From positions 1-27,698 of the forward strand of contig CAZVVN010000040.1 in the NCBI GenBank assembly GCA_964630665.1: a DNA stretch of 27,698 bases. The letters are read 5' to 3'. The notes under the pieces were generated by a model. The model was not told the origin of the DNA and did no database searches. It saw only the letters and a program-made list of their open reading frames with translations. The translations under genes were made by a program, and so were the position numbers. Shown in pieces: positions 17,026 to 25,069 of the stretch; the first letter of the stretch is position 1, and every line of letters begins with the position of its first letter. The DNA comes from UBA9619 sp964630665 (GTDB lineage Bacteria > Pseudomonadota > Gammaproteobacteria > Arenicellales > UBA868).

Positions 17026-17445
17026 TCAGGGCAGGCGTGCCAGCGTCTTGCGGCACTGCTTCTCGATTGCATCCAGTTCGTTTAGGGTCACGTCGATGTC
17101 GTCTCGCTGTTGCTTGAGCACTGTACGCCGCGCGCTGATTTTGTTAATGAAATAGTGTAGTTGCCCCGCCTCTCCGGGTTCTGAATCATACATGGTGATG
17201 ATGTCGCCTATCTCGCTCAGGGAGAACCCCAACCGCTTGCCGCGGAGAATCAGCTTGAGTCGTACCCGATCACGAACCGTATAGACGCGTCGCCGGCCCT
17301 TCCGCCGTGGTTCAAGCAATCCCTCGTCTTCATAAAAGCGTATCGCCCGGGTTGTCACCTCGAATTCCTGCGAGAGATCGGATATGGAGAACTGTTCCTG
17401 ACCAGAATCTCCCGGTGTGAGGTGAATTTCAGTGCCCTGGAGCAT
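17026..17445 (-). CDS. liuR: MerR family regulator, LiuR-like
   Basis: This DNA-binding dimeric regulator has 139 residues. The winged helix is QFSISDLSQEFEVTTRAIRFYEDEGLLEPRRKGRRRVY, followed by DRVRLKLILRGKRLGFSLSEIGDIITMYD and a C-terminal coiled-coil helix (residues about 100-139) with no metal-binding cysteine cluster. This pattern matches LiuR, the MerR-type regulator of branched-chain amino acid and acyl-CoA degradation in proteobacteria. Its divergent neighbour is icmF, which fits. The ATG at 17445 lies at or next to the predicted transcription start, so the mRNA may be leaderless. No in-frame alternative start exists before the HTH. The assignment as a LiuR ortholog is an inference from sequence style and neighbourhood. 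Confidence 0.85.
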   Translation of the reverse strand: MLQGTEIHLTPGDSGQEQFSISDLSQEFEVTTRAIRFYEDEGLLEPRRKGRRRVYTVRDRVRLKLILRGKRLGFSLSEIGDIITMYDSEPGEAGQLHYFINKISARRTVLKQQRDDIDVTLNELDAIEKQCRKTLARLP

Positions 17446-17451
17446 GGCTGG

Positions 17452-17481
17452 ATTATACTGTTAAATTGACGTTTACGTAAA
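17452..17481 (-). promoter_or_regulatory. Promoter of the liuR-like gene
   Basis: On the minus strand, TTTACG (17481-17476), an 18-bp spacer and a consensus TATAAT (17457-17452) are seen. The predicted start of transcription falls at about 17445, the A of the ATG or beside it. The -35 lies inside the palindrome at 17470-17483, suggesting autoregulation. Confidence 0.6.
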
Positions 17482-17494
17482 CGGAAATTAAAAT
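17466..17494 (+). promoter_or_regulatory. Promoter of icmF
   Basis: TTGACG (17466-17471), a 17-bp spacer and TAAAAT (17489-17494) each match five of six consensus bases. The spacer contains most of the palindrome at 17470-17483. Transcription would begin near 17501, about 27 bp before the icmF ATG. Confidence 0.65.
17470..17483. promoter_or_regulatory. Operator: perfect palindrome between icmF and liuR-like gene
   Basis: CGTTTACGTAAACG is a perfect 14-bp palindrome. It overlaps the -35 of both divergent promoters and lies between the -35 and -10 of icmF, the usual position for a MerR-family site. The likely binder is the adjacent LiuR-like protein. Confidence 0.7.
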
Positions 17495-17527
17495 GTTGCG
17501 CTCCCCGCAAAGATCGATAACGTTCTT

Positions 17528-20500
17528 ATGAGTCAGTCTGCCGTCTCGACCCGTCGATCAGCACAGCTTTCCGCAGCACCGGATTACCGTGTTCGTTTTG
17601 TGACGGCCGCCAGCCTGTTTGACGGTCACGATGCGTCGATCAACATCATGCGGCGTATCCTGCAGGCGTCCGGTGTGGAAGTTATCCACCTGGGTCATAA
17701 CCGGTCGGTGCGTGAAATCGTCGACACAGCTGTTGAAGAAGACGCACAGGGCATTGCGGTCAGCTCCTATCAAGGCGGTCATACCGAATTCTTCAAGTAC
17801 ATGATCGACATGCTGCGGGAAAACGGCCGCCCTGATATCCGGGTCTTTGGCGGCGGCGGTGGCGTCATCGTCTCTGCCGAGATAACCGAACTGCATGAGT
17901 ATGGCGTCTGTCGAATCTACTCCCCACAGGATGGTCAGCGGATGGGTCTGCAGGGGATGATCGACGACATGATCGAGCAGGCGGATTTCTACCCCGGCAC
18001 CGGTGCTCTCGATCAGGTTGAGGAGATCGGCAACGCCCGACCGGCCGACCTGGCACGGTTGATCACCGCGCTTGAAAACGGTACTGCTGCACAGTCGTTG
18101 ATCCAGGTACTCAAGTCCGGCACTCCGGCCACTGCTCCTCCGGTCCCTGTGCTCGGCATAACGGGCACCGGTGGTTCCGGAAAATCTTCACTCACTGACG
18201 AGCTGATTCTGCGCGCGCGACTGGATTTCGGCGGACAGCTTAAGATTGCCGTGATTGCGATCGACCCATCACGACGAAAGACGGGCGGTGCGCTGCTCGG
18301 TGACCGGATCCGGATGAATGCGATCGATGGAGATCAGGTCTTCATGCGATCTCTCGCGACGCGGGATTCGGGTTCCGAGTTACCGAAATACCTGTCCGAG
18401 ATCATCGCTGCGGTCAAGCTGGCTGGATACGGCCTGATCCTGGTCGAAACACCGGGCATCGGCCAGGGCGACTCGGCGATTGTCCCGTTGGTCGACCGGT
18501 CCCTATACGTGATGACGCCAGAATTCGGTGCGGCCAGCCAACTCGAGAAAATCGACATGCTGGATTATGCGGACCTGGTTGCGATCAATAAATTTGACCG
18601 CAAGGGCGCACAGGATGCATTGCGCGATGTCCGCAAGCAGATTCAGCGAAACCACCAGGACTTTGCCACTGATCCTAATGCGTTGCCGGTCTTCGCGACG
18701 ATGGCGTCAAACTTTAACGACCCAGGTGTAACCGCGCTTTACCACCGATTGTGCGACCTCCTCGAGCCCTGTGGACTGCCTGCAAGACTACAGAGCCAGG
18801 AAAAGAGACCACCGACCCGGCCAGAGCAGCGCGGCATCCTGCCCGCCGCGCGCCAGCGTTACCTGTCTGAAGTTGCTGATGCCGTCCGTGCTTACAAGCA
18901 GTTAGCCTGTGCTGAGTCCCGAATAGCACGAGAGTGTCAGCAGCTGCACGCCAGCGCCCGCATGCTTGAAGAACAAGGACTTGATTCGCAGAGCCTGATG
19001 TCGCTTGTCGATGCGCACGAGGCCAAGCTGAGCGAAGGTGCTCGATCAGTTCTTGCGGGCTATCCCCGGTTGCGCGAGCGTTACAGCGGCGAATCGTTGT
19101 CCTACACGGTACGGAATCGTGAAGTCAGTCAGCCTCTGGCTTACACGTCCCTGTCAGGGACTCGGCTGTCGCGGGTCAGTTTGCCACGCTTCAGCGACGA
19201 CGGAGACCTACTCCAATGGCTGATGCTGGAGAATGTTCCCGGCGAGTTTCCCTACACGGCAGGGGTCTTTCCGTTCAAGCGCGAAGGCGAGGATCCGACC
19301 CGGATGTTTGCCGGTGAGGGCGATGCATTCCGGACCAACCAGCGGTTTCACTACCTGTCCAGGGACGCCAGTGCGAAACGGCTGTCGACGGCTTTTGATT
19401 CGGTAACGCTGTACGGCGCAGATCCTGCCGAACGTCCGGACATCTATGGGAAAGTGGGTACCTCTGGCGTGTCTATTGCGACGCTGGGTGACATGAAGAC
19501 GCTTTACGCGGGTTTCGATCTGTGCAGTCCCCAGACATCGGTCTCGATGACGATCAACGGGCCTGCACCGACGGTGCTGGCGTTTTTTCTGAACACGGCG
19601 ATCGATCAGCAGATTGAGCGATTTAGAGAGGAAAACGGTCGTGAGCCTGACCCTTCTGAACACGGCAACCTTCGAGCCTATGCGCTTGAAAATGTGCGTG
19701 GAACCGTGCAGGCAGATATCCTGAAGGAGGATCAGGGACAGAACACCTGTTTGTTCTCAACCGATTTCAGTCTGCGGATGATGGGTGATATCCAGCAGTA
19801 TTTCATTGCCCACAACGTCCGCAATTTCTACTCTGTTTCTATCTCGGGTTATCACATTGCCGAGGCCGGGGCCAATCCCATCACTCAACTCGCCCTGACG
19901 ATGGCTAACGGATTCACCTATGTGGAGGCTTATCTGGCCCGTGGAATGGATATCGACGATTTTGTGCCAAATTTCTCATTTTTCTTCTCCAACGGTATGG
20001 ACCCGGAGTACACGGTGATGGGTCGGGTTGCACGACGGATCTGGGCCGTGGCGATGCGTGACTACTATGGTGCAGGAGCACGCAGCCAGAAACTCAAATA
20101 CCACATCCAGACATCGGGCCGCTCTCTTCACGCTCAGGAAATGAGTTTCAATGATATCCGAACTACCCTGCAGGCACTGATCGCGGTTTACGATAACTGT
20201 AACAGCCTGCACACCAATGCCCACGATGAAGCGGTCACCACCCCCGGTGAAAGCTCCGTGCGCCGGGCGCTCGCCATTCAGATGGTCATCAATCGGGAGT
20301 GGGGACTGGCCAGAAACGAAAATCCCAATCAGGGCAGCTTTGTGATTGACGAACTGACTGAACTTGTCGAGGAGGCTGTCCTCGCGGAGTTCGATCGTAT
20401 AACTGAACGAGGTGGGGTTCTGGGTGCCATGGAGACCGGATACCAGCGGGGCAAGATCCAGGAAGAATCGCTCTACTATGAGCAACGCAAACATGACGGC

Positions 20501-20794
20501 AGTCACCCTATCGTTGGTGTCAACACGTTTCTAGGGGACGAGACCGAGGCGCAGGGGGTGGTCGAACTTGCCCGTGGCACCGAGTCAGAAAAACAAGGAC
20601 AACTGAAGCGCCTCGCTGAATTCCAGGCAATGCATGTGAATGTTGCCGAAAATGCGCTCGAGGCTGTACAGCGTGCAGCCCTGACAGGTGCCAACGTTTT
20701 TGCTGAACTGATGAATGCCGTGCGGGTCTGTTCCCTTGGCCAAATCACGGAGACCCTGTTCGAAGTCGGCGGCAAGTATCGGCGCAACATGTAA
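17528..20794 (+). CDS. icmF: Fused isobutyryl-CoA mutase IcmF (B12-binding domain, G-protein chaperone, mutase)
   Basis: IcmF interconverts isobutyryl-CoA and n-butyryl-CoA using adenosylcobalamin. The 1088 residues hold three parts in the diagnostic order. The first is an N-terminal cobalamin-binding domain (about 20-155) with DGHDASI, where His34 should be the lower axial cobalt ligand. The second is a MeaI/MeaB-like GTPase (about 205-420) with P-loop GTGGSGKSS (213-221), a switch segment DPSRRKTGGALLGDR, LVETPGIGQGD and NKFD (354-357). The third is a methylmalonyl-CoA-mutase-like TIM barrel from about 540, with PYTAGVFPFKREGEDPTRMF, RTNQRFHYLS and SVSISGYHIAEAGANPITQLA. Residues that separate isobutyryl- from pivalyl- or isovaleryl-CoA preference cannot be judged without alignment. 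The ATG at 17528 is supported by the promoter. Valine breakdown or butyryl-CoA metabolism is the likely context. Confidence 0.96.
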   Translation: MSQSAVSTRRSAQLSAAPDYRVRFVTAASLFDGHDASINIMRRILQASGVEVIHLGHNRSVREIVDTAVEEDAQGIAVSSYQGGHTEFFKYMIDMLRENGRPDIRVFGGGGGVIVSAEITELHEYGVCRIYSPQDGQRMGLQGMIDDMIEQADFYPGTGALDQVEEIGNARPADLARLITALENGTAAQSLIQVLKSGTPATAPPVPVLGITGTGGSGKSSLTDELILRARLDFGGQLKIAVIAIDPSRRKTGGALLGDRIRMNAIDGDQVFMRSLATRDSGSELPKYLSEIIAAVKLAGYGLILVETPGIGQGDSAIVPLVDRSLYVMTPEFGAASQLEKIDMLDYADLVAINKFDRKGAQDALRDVRKQIQRNHQDFATDPNALPVFATMASNFNDPGVTALYHRLCDLLEPCGLPARLQSQEKRPPTRPEQRGILPAARQRYLSEVADAVRAYKQLACAESRIARECQQLHASARMLEEQGLDSQSLMSLVDAHEAKLSEGARSVLAGYPRLRERYSGESLSYTVRNREVSQPLAYTSLSGTRLSRVSLPRFSDDGDLLQWLMLENVPGEFPYTAGVFPFKREGEDPTRMFAGEGDAFRTNQRFHYLSRDASAKRLSTAFDSVTLYGADPAERPDIYGKVGTSGVSIATLGDMKTLYAGFDLCSPQTSVSMTINGPAPTVLAFFLNTAIDQQIERFREENGREPDPSEHGNLRAYALENVRGTVQADILKEDQGQNTCLFSTDFSLRMMGDIQQYFIAHNVRNFYSVSISGYHIAEAGANPITQLALTMANGFTYVEAYLARGMDIDDFVPNFSFFFSNGMDPEYTVMGRVARRIWAVAMRDYYGAGARSQKLKYHIQTSGRSLHAQEMSFNDIRTTLQALIAVYDNCNSLHTNAHDEAVTTPGESSVRRALAIQMVINREWGLARNENPNQGSFVIDELTELVEEAVLAEFDRITERGGVLGAMETGYQRGKIQEESLYYEQRKHDGSHPIVGVNTFLGDETEAQGVVELARGTESEKQGQLKRLAEFQAMHVNVAENALEAVQRAALTGANVFAELMNAVRVCSLGQITETLFEVGGKYRRNM

Positions 20795-20902
20795 CCGTTC
20801 CAGCGCAGGAACTGCAGGAAACCTCGAAAAGCAGTTATTCCCGACCTGAGTCGTACTTTTTGCCGTACAGCGTCGACCCGGCCAGATCCACTGGAGTGCA
20901 CC

Positions 20903-22102
20903 TTGAACCTGCCTGCTCAGCGAATGCCTGCCAACGTCATGATACTGGCATCCTGCCAGGCTCTGATGATGTCTGGAAGTGCTCTCATCATAGTCACTTC
21001 GGCCCTGGTCGGGCTCGTTCTCGCCCCAGGCCCGCAGTGGGCTACGCTGCCGTTGGCCTGTGTGTTCTTTGGCATGCTGGTCATTACCTACCCGGCATCC
21101 ATGTTGATGAAACGCATCGGCCGGCGGGCAGGTTTCGCATTCGGGCTGGCGGTTGGTGTTGGAGGCTCTCTGTTGGCGACGTTCGCTATTCTTGAACGCA
21201 GTTTTATGTTGTTCTGTGGCGGGTTGCTGCTGATCGGCGTGATCAACGGCTTCGGCCAGTATTACCGCTTTGCGGCGGCAGACGTAGCAAGTGAAGCTTA
21301 CCGGGGGCGGGCCATCTCCTGGGTCATGGCCGGTGGGATCGTGGCCGCTTTTCTGGGACCAGGAATTGCGACATGGACCTGGGATCTGTTCACGAGCGCA
21401 CCGTATGCCGGCAGTTATGTGAGCCTGCTGGTACTTTACATCGTATCGATGATGCTGATCTTTTTCGCAAAAATCCCAAGACCTTCCCAGGAGGAAAAAT
21501 CTGGTCCGGCTCGGCCACTCTCGCAGGTCGTTTCACAGCCGAAATTCCTGGTCGCAGTGGTCAGTGCGCTGGTCGCTTACGGTACCATGAACCTGATCAT
21601 GGTAGCCACGCCGCTGCAAATGAAAGGCTGCAGGTTTGATCTGCTGAGTTCGGCTAGTGTGATTAAATGGCACATTGTGGCCATGTTTTTGCCCTCGTTC
21701 GTTACCGGTCACCTGATCAGATCCTTTGGAGTGACCCGGATTATGGCCTGTGGTCCGGTCCTGCTGGTGTTTTGTATTCTGATCAACCTGAACGGAACCA
21801 CAATTATCCATTTCACTTGTGCACTGGTTTTGCTTGGCGTGGGCTGGAACTTCTTGTTTGTCGGCGGTACGACCCTGCTGACCGAAGCCTACCAACCGGC
21901 GGAGAAGGCCAAGGCCCAGGGGTTGAATGATTTTCTGATATTCAGCACCGTAGCCATGACTGCCGTGAGTTCGGGATTCCTGCACGACAGATTTGGATGG
22001 ATCGCGATCAACTACGCGGTTCTCCCTGCAATTGGAATTGCCTTGTGTGCGATTGTCTGGCTGGACCGGCGGCGGGTAATGCTCTCGAGCAAAGCAGTGT
22101 GA
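20903..22102 (+). CDS. Major facilitator superfamily transporter, substrate unknown
   Basis: This 399-residue membrane protein has about twelve hydrophobic segments in two halves, split by a hydrophilic loop near KIPRPSQEEKSGPARP. The loop 2-3 region reads LMKRIGRRAGFAFGLAVGVGG, a weak form of the MFS motif, and GWNFLFVGGTTLLTEAYQPAEKAKAQGLNDFLIF near the C terminus is typical of a little-studied MFS group. The start is TTG 20903, with GGAG six bases upstream; ATG 20924 would lose this site and is less likely. It follows icmF by 108 bp on the same strand without a strong terminator, so the transporter may move a compound linked to IcmF metabolism; this is only context. Confidence 0.85.
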   Translation: MNLPAQRMPANVMILASCQALMMSGSALIIVTSALVGLVLAPGPQWATLPLACVFFGMLVITYPASMLMKRIGRRAGFAFGLAVGVGGSLLATFAILERSFMLFCGGLLLIGVINGFGQYYRFAAADVASEAYRGRAISWVMAGGIVAAFLGPGIATWTWDLFTSAPYAGSYVSLLVLYIVSMMLIFFAKIPRPSQEEKSGPARPLSQVVSQPKFLVAVVSALVAYGTMNLIMVATPLQMKGCRFDLLSSASVIKWHIVAMFLPSFVTGHLIRSFGVTRIMACGPVLLVFCILINLNGTTIIHFTCALVLLGVGWNFLFVGGTTLLTEAYQPAEKAKAQGLNDFLIFSTVAMTAVSSGFLHDRFGWIAINYAVLPAIGIALCAIVWLDRRRVMLSSKAV

Positions 22103-22212
22103 AGGTCAGGGGGCTGTGAGCCTTGCAGCAGCGTCCGGGGGAGAGCGCCTCAGTTAGACCGCACGTAGGTCTGAGCCCCGAAGCGTTGTGGTTGCGCGCC
22201 CGACTGTGCCGG

Positions 22213-23217
22213 CTAACTGGAAAGTGCTTCGGCCGTTTCAGCCAATGTTTCGGAATTGATCACGGCGTGGTACACCGGTGGGCGCGTTGCTCGCCTGAAG
22301 GTTTTTCTGACGATGCCAGCGAGGTTAGGCTTTTTCTCGGCCGGTGTTTCACCTTGACCGATGCCACCACCGAACTCGACGATCGTGTTGATGCCACCTT
22401 CTACTGCAGTCGTGAGGTTGTCGTTCCACAGTACCGGGTGGAATAACTGCCAGAACAGGCATGACTTGATGGTGCGACTATCCGGGTCGTGAAAAGTGCC
22501 GGTGTAGTTTGACAGAACCTGCAGGTCCGGTGAATGGATCGTTGCCTGATCCAGGACACTGCGAAAATGTCGGGCTGCCTCCACCATGTAATAGGTATGA
22601 AATGCACCTTCGGTCTTGAGCCTGGCAGATCTCTTCTTCGGGTATTGTTCAGTGAATTCGACGACCAGCGCATCGAGATCCGGGGGCCGACCGCCGACGA
22701 CTGTCTGGTCAGGCATGTTGCAGGCCGCGATACTGCACAGATGCTTTTGAGCGAGCGGTATCGCCTCTTCGAGCCGGAGGGGCAGCGCTTCCATTTCTCC
22801 TTCGCCGTACTGGCCCATCAACTCTCCCCGGCGGCTGACCAGGGACAGCGCGGTGCGGAAATCCAGTGCCCCTGCCGTGAGCAGAGCGCAGTACTCTCCC
22901 AGGCTGTGTCCGGCACTAACCTGAGGGATGACGCGCCGAGTGGCCTGTTCCTCGTACGCCTTAAGACAGGCGATGGAATGTGTCAAAAGCGCGGGTTGCG
23001 TGTAGCGAGTCAGGTGGATCTGCTCATCTGGGTCCAGGAACGACAATTCAGCCATGTCATAGCCCAGGACATCAGTCGCTTCCTGGTAGATCTCCCTGAC
23101 ACAGGCATAGTCCTCGTACAGATCACTGCCCATGCCGCGGTACTGGGAGCCCTGGCCGGGGAAAAGGAAAAGTGTTTTTCGTTCCCCGTCTTTTATTGCT
23201 GTGTCGCTGTCTGGCAT
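22213..23217 (-). CDS. Stand-alone malonyl-CoA:ACP acyltransferase-like protein (FabD family)
   Basis: Acyltransferases of this family load malonyl groups on acyl carrier proteins. The 334-residue protein begins with LFLFPGQGSQYRGMG. It has the nucleophile elbow GHSLGEY (Ser105), LVSRRGELMG with the carboxylate-binding Arg130, AACNMPDQTVVGG, and a catalytic His207 in GAFHTYYM. Canonical FabD has PFHS at that place and is nearer 310 residues, so this is a divergent member. The usual fabH-fabG-acpP neighbours are absent, so it may serve a polyketide, siderophore or other special acyl pathway rather than general fatty acid synthesis. The open frame extends to 23379, but the first 54 residues look non-coding; ATG 23217 is chosen although no Shine-Dalgarno sequence is clear. 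Confidence 0.85.
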   Translation of the reverse strand: MPDSDTAIKDGERKTLFLFPGQGSQYRGMGSDLYEDYACVREIYQEATDVLGYDMAELSFLDPDEQIHLTRYTQPALLTHSIACLKAYEEQATRRVIPQVSAGHSLGEYCALLTAGALDFRTALSLVSRRGELMGQYGEGEMEALPLRLEEAIPLAQKHLCSIAACNMPDQTVVGGRPPDLDALVVEFTEQYPKKRSARLKTEGAFHTYYMVEAARHFRSVLDQATIHSPDLQVLSNYTGTFHDPDSRTIKSCLFWQLFHPVLWNDNLTTAVEGGINTIVEFGGGIGQGETPAEKKPNLAGIVRKTFRRATRPPVYHAVINSETLAETAEALSS

Positions 23218-23572
23218 CGTGGGTCTAGAGCTACTGTGTGGGAACTCAGTGGGAACTAAAATTCTATTTAGCAAAGGCCTGGTGCTGCGGATTTTACGCG
23301 TTATCGAGGCTCTTCGTCGCGGAGTGATCAGTACGAGATGATGAGCATAGGCATCCTGGACTTCAGTCAGTTGTCGCAAGGTCCAGTCGTCGGCTCCTAT
23401 GGGTAGGCCCGTCGAGTGTGAGTAGCTGGTCGTCGTGGATCGACGCTCCGGGGAAATACAGTGATCAGGCAGATCTCAGTGCTGCCAGATCAACGTACAG
23501 AACGGTCAGAAAGCCGCCGGCTGTGGGACATTGAGTCAGCTTGAAATGCCTGGCAGGCTTAACCTGAAAGGC

Positions 23573-23603
23573 AAAAAAAACCCGTCGCGGAGGGCGCGGC
23601 GGG
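23573..23603 (-). terminator. Strong rho-independent terminator (minus strand)
   Basis: On the minus strand a 9-bp stem with one mismatch (CCCGCCGCG at 23603-23595 with CGCGACGGG at 23589-23581) and a 5-nt loop CCCTC is followed directly by eight T (23580-23573). No protein gene on this strand ends just upstream of it. Confidence 0.9.
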
Positions 23604-23649
23604 CCAATTAAAGGAGGAGGATTTTGAGAATAAATGAATTCCGAGTCCT
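23573..23649 (-). ncRNA. Candidate small regulatory RNA, about 77 nt, with CCUCCUCC motif
   Basis: The transcript is inferred from a promoter at 23684-23656 and the terminator at 23603-23573. The predicted RNA starts near 23649. It has an AU-rich, probably single-stranded 5' half (UUCAUUUAUUCUCAAAA), then CCUCCUCC (complement of 23613-23620), then UUUAAUUGG and the terminator hairpin, whose loop CCCUC is again C/U-rich. CCUCCUCC can pair with Shine-Dalgarno sequences, a known mode of small RNAs that repress translation, and the U-rich 3' tail would suit Hfq. I do not recognise it as a known RNA family. The alternative reading, a tiny plus-strand ORF of five codons behind AGGAGGAGG at 23612-23620, is less convincing. 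Confidence 0.6.
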
Positions 23650-23655
23650 AGATAT

Positions 23656-23684
23656 ATCTTACCTTTGGCACGATAACCTGTCAA
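23656..23684 (-). promoter_or_regulatory. Sigma-70 promoter of the small RNA candidate
   Basis: Minus strand: consensus TTGACA (23684-23679), a 17-bp spacer and TAAGAT (23661-23656, four of six). The ideal spacing and perfect -35 make this one of the best promoter matches in the window. Confidence 0.65.
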
Positions 23685-23831
23685 TTCAGACCTGACTATG
23701 GATCGTTTGTCTGTCAGTGGTGTCATGCGCCGGGGCGGCTTTGGATCCACGACTTTGGCTGATCGACAGACACCCGACGCTGGGTCTGGCGTATCCTGGC
23801 CTTACCCTGTGGATTACATTATCCTGACGCT

Positions 23832-24431
23832 GTGACCCTCTATTTCGCAAGGCACGGGCAGACCGACTGGAACCTGCGGGGCAGGTGGCAATCCAGGAGT
23901 GATGTGCCGATGAACGACACGGGCCGTGGTCAAGCTGAGAATCTGAGGCAGGAACTGGTCCGGCGACAGGTCGACTTCACTGCGGCGCTGTCATCACCAC
24001 TTGACCGGGCGCTCGAGACGGCCCGGATATTGCTCGCCGGCAGTGATATCCAGGTCCGGGTCGAACCGACTCTGGCCGAACTCGATCTCGGTCACTACGA
24101 AGGACGTTACGAATCCGATGTGAAGGTCTCGATGGGCGCTGGCTACGATCGGTGGCGGGCCTCGATGATGCAGGTACCTGCCCCAGGGGGGGAAAGCATT
24201 GATGACGTGGCAGCACGGGTGACGCCGCTAGTCGAGTGGCTGCGGTCCTCAAAGGAGGTCATCCTGCTGGTTGGGCACCAATACGTGAACATGGCCCTGA
24301 AGGCCAAACTGAGTGGCTGCTTTTCTACTGAGTGCCTGAAGGCGTACAAGCAGGCCAATGACGAGATCGATGTCTGGAACCTGGACCCGCCCGGGTTGAT
24401 ATCCAGACTCGCGGTCGGTGAACCGGGGTGA
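23832..24431 (+). CDS. Histidine phosphatase family protein (phosphoglycerate mutase-like)
   Basis: This is a branch 1 histidine phosphatase superfamily protein of 199 residues. The phospho-accepting histidine is His8 in FARHGQTDWN. The family pattern continues with PMNDTGRGQAENL, ALSSPLDRALETARILL (with Arg and Glu of the pocket), LAELDLGHYEG and the second catalytic histidine in LLVGHQYVNM. Members include CobC, GpmB-like and broad phosphatases; the substrate cannot be told from the sequence. The start is GTG 23832. It overlaps the next gene by four bases (GTGA at 24428-24431), so the two are translationally coupled. Confidence 0.9.
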   Translation: MTLYFARHGQTDWNLRGRWQSRSDVPMNDTGRGQAENLRQELVRRQVDFTAALSSPLDRALETARILLAGSDIQVRVEPTLAELDLGHYEGRYESDVKVSMGAGYDRWRASMMQVPAPGGESIDDVAARVTPLVEWLRSSKEVILLVGHQYVNMALKAKLSGCFSTECLKAYKQANDEIDVWNLDPPGLISRLAVGEPG

Positions 24432-25069
24432 AGACCCGGTTTGAGTTTGACTCTGCGACCGCGCTGGCCCACCTGAGGGATGTGGACCAGGGAATGGGCC
24501 GGTTGATTGAACGAGTCGGATCCCTCGACCTGTCTGCCAATCGCAACCGGTCGGTTTTTGAATATCTCGCCAGAAGCATTGTCTACCAGCAGTTGAGTGG
24601 TAAGGCTGCCGGTACGATCCATGGCCGTTTGCAGAATTTGTTTTCAGGCCGGCGAATCATTGCCGATAGATTACTGGTGTTATCCGATCAGGCCCTTCGG
24701 GGGGCGGGGCTTTCCAGGGGGAAGTGTCTCGCTTTGAGGGACCTCGCCGCCCGGGCAGTCGCTGGTGAACTGCCCACTGCCCGAAAACTCCGTCAGATGA
24801 GCGATGCGGACATCATCTCAGCCCTGACCGTGGTCCGGGGGATCGGTCCCTGGACGGCCCAGATGCTTCTGATCTTCTACCTGGGGAGGCCTGACGTACT
24901 GCCATCCGGTGATCTGGGCGTTCGCCGGGGCTATCAGTACCTTCGTGGATTCAAAACGCTTCCAGAACCGGACAAGCTGGAGCGGGCCGGGCGTCGCTGG
25001 CGGCCTTACCGAACTGTCGCGACCTGGTATCTTTGGCGGAGTCTCGACATCGATTTGCCGTCCAGTTGA
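24428..25069 (+). CDS. DNA-3-methyladenine glycosylase II-type (AlkA-like, HhH-GPD)
   Basis: This base-excision repair glycosylase removes alkylated bases such as 3-methyladenine. The 213-residue protein has IVYQQLSGKAAGTIHGRL, typical of the AlkA/MAG core. The helix-hairpin-helix VVRGIGPWTAQMLLIF (about 135-150) is followed by the catalytic aspartate in VLPSGDLGVRRG (Asp162). It lacks the N-terminal AlkA extension and the iron-sulfur cysteines of the Nth/MutY branch, so it resembles the short yeast Mag1-like form. It starts with GTG 24428 inside the stop of the preceding gene. Its stop codon directly abuts the stop of the convergent ferredoxin gene. Confidence 0.92.
   Translation: MKTRFEFDSATALAHLRDVDQGMGRLIERVGSLDLSANRNRSVFEYLARSIVYQQLSGKAAGTIHGRLQNLFSGRRIIADRLLVLSDQALRGAGLSRGKCLALRDLAARAVAGELPTARKLRQMSDADIISALTVVRGIGPWTAQMLLIFYLGRPDVLPSGDLGVRRGYQYLRGFKTLPEPDKLERAGRRWRPYRTVATWYLWRSLDIDLPSS

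Larger units (their letters stand above)
23218..23831. other. Non-coding divergent region (614 bp) holding a small RNA candidate
   Basis: No protein gene is supported. The left part (23218-23570) shows nothing recognisable. The right part contains a terminator, a C-rich element and a promoter, all on the minus strand, which together look like a small RNA gene (separate entries). No clear promoter for the histidine phosphatase at 23832 was found. Confidence 0.6.

Noticed and set aside
23633..23650. Tiny plus-strand ORF (five codons) behind AGGAGGAGG.
   Set aside because: The Shine-Dalgarno-like sequence is better explained as the complement of the small RNA's CCUCCUCC; the spacing to the ATG is long.
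23559..23750. A 63-codon minus-strand frame in the small RNA region.
   Set aside because: It reads straight through a strong terminator and its T run, and has no ribosome binding site or family feature.
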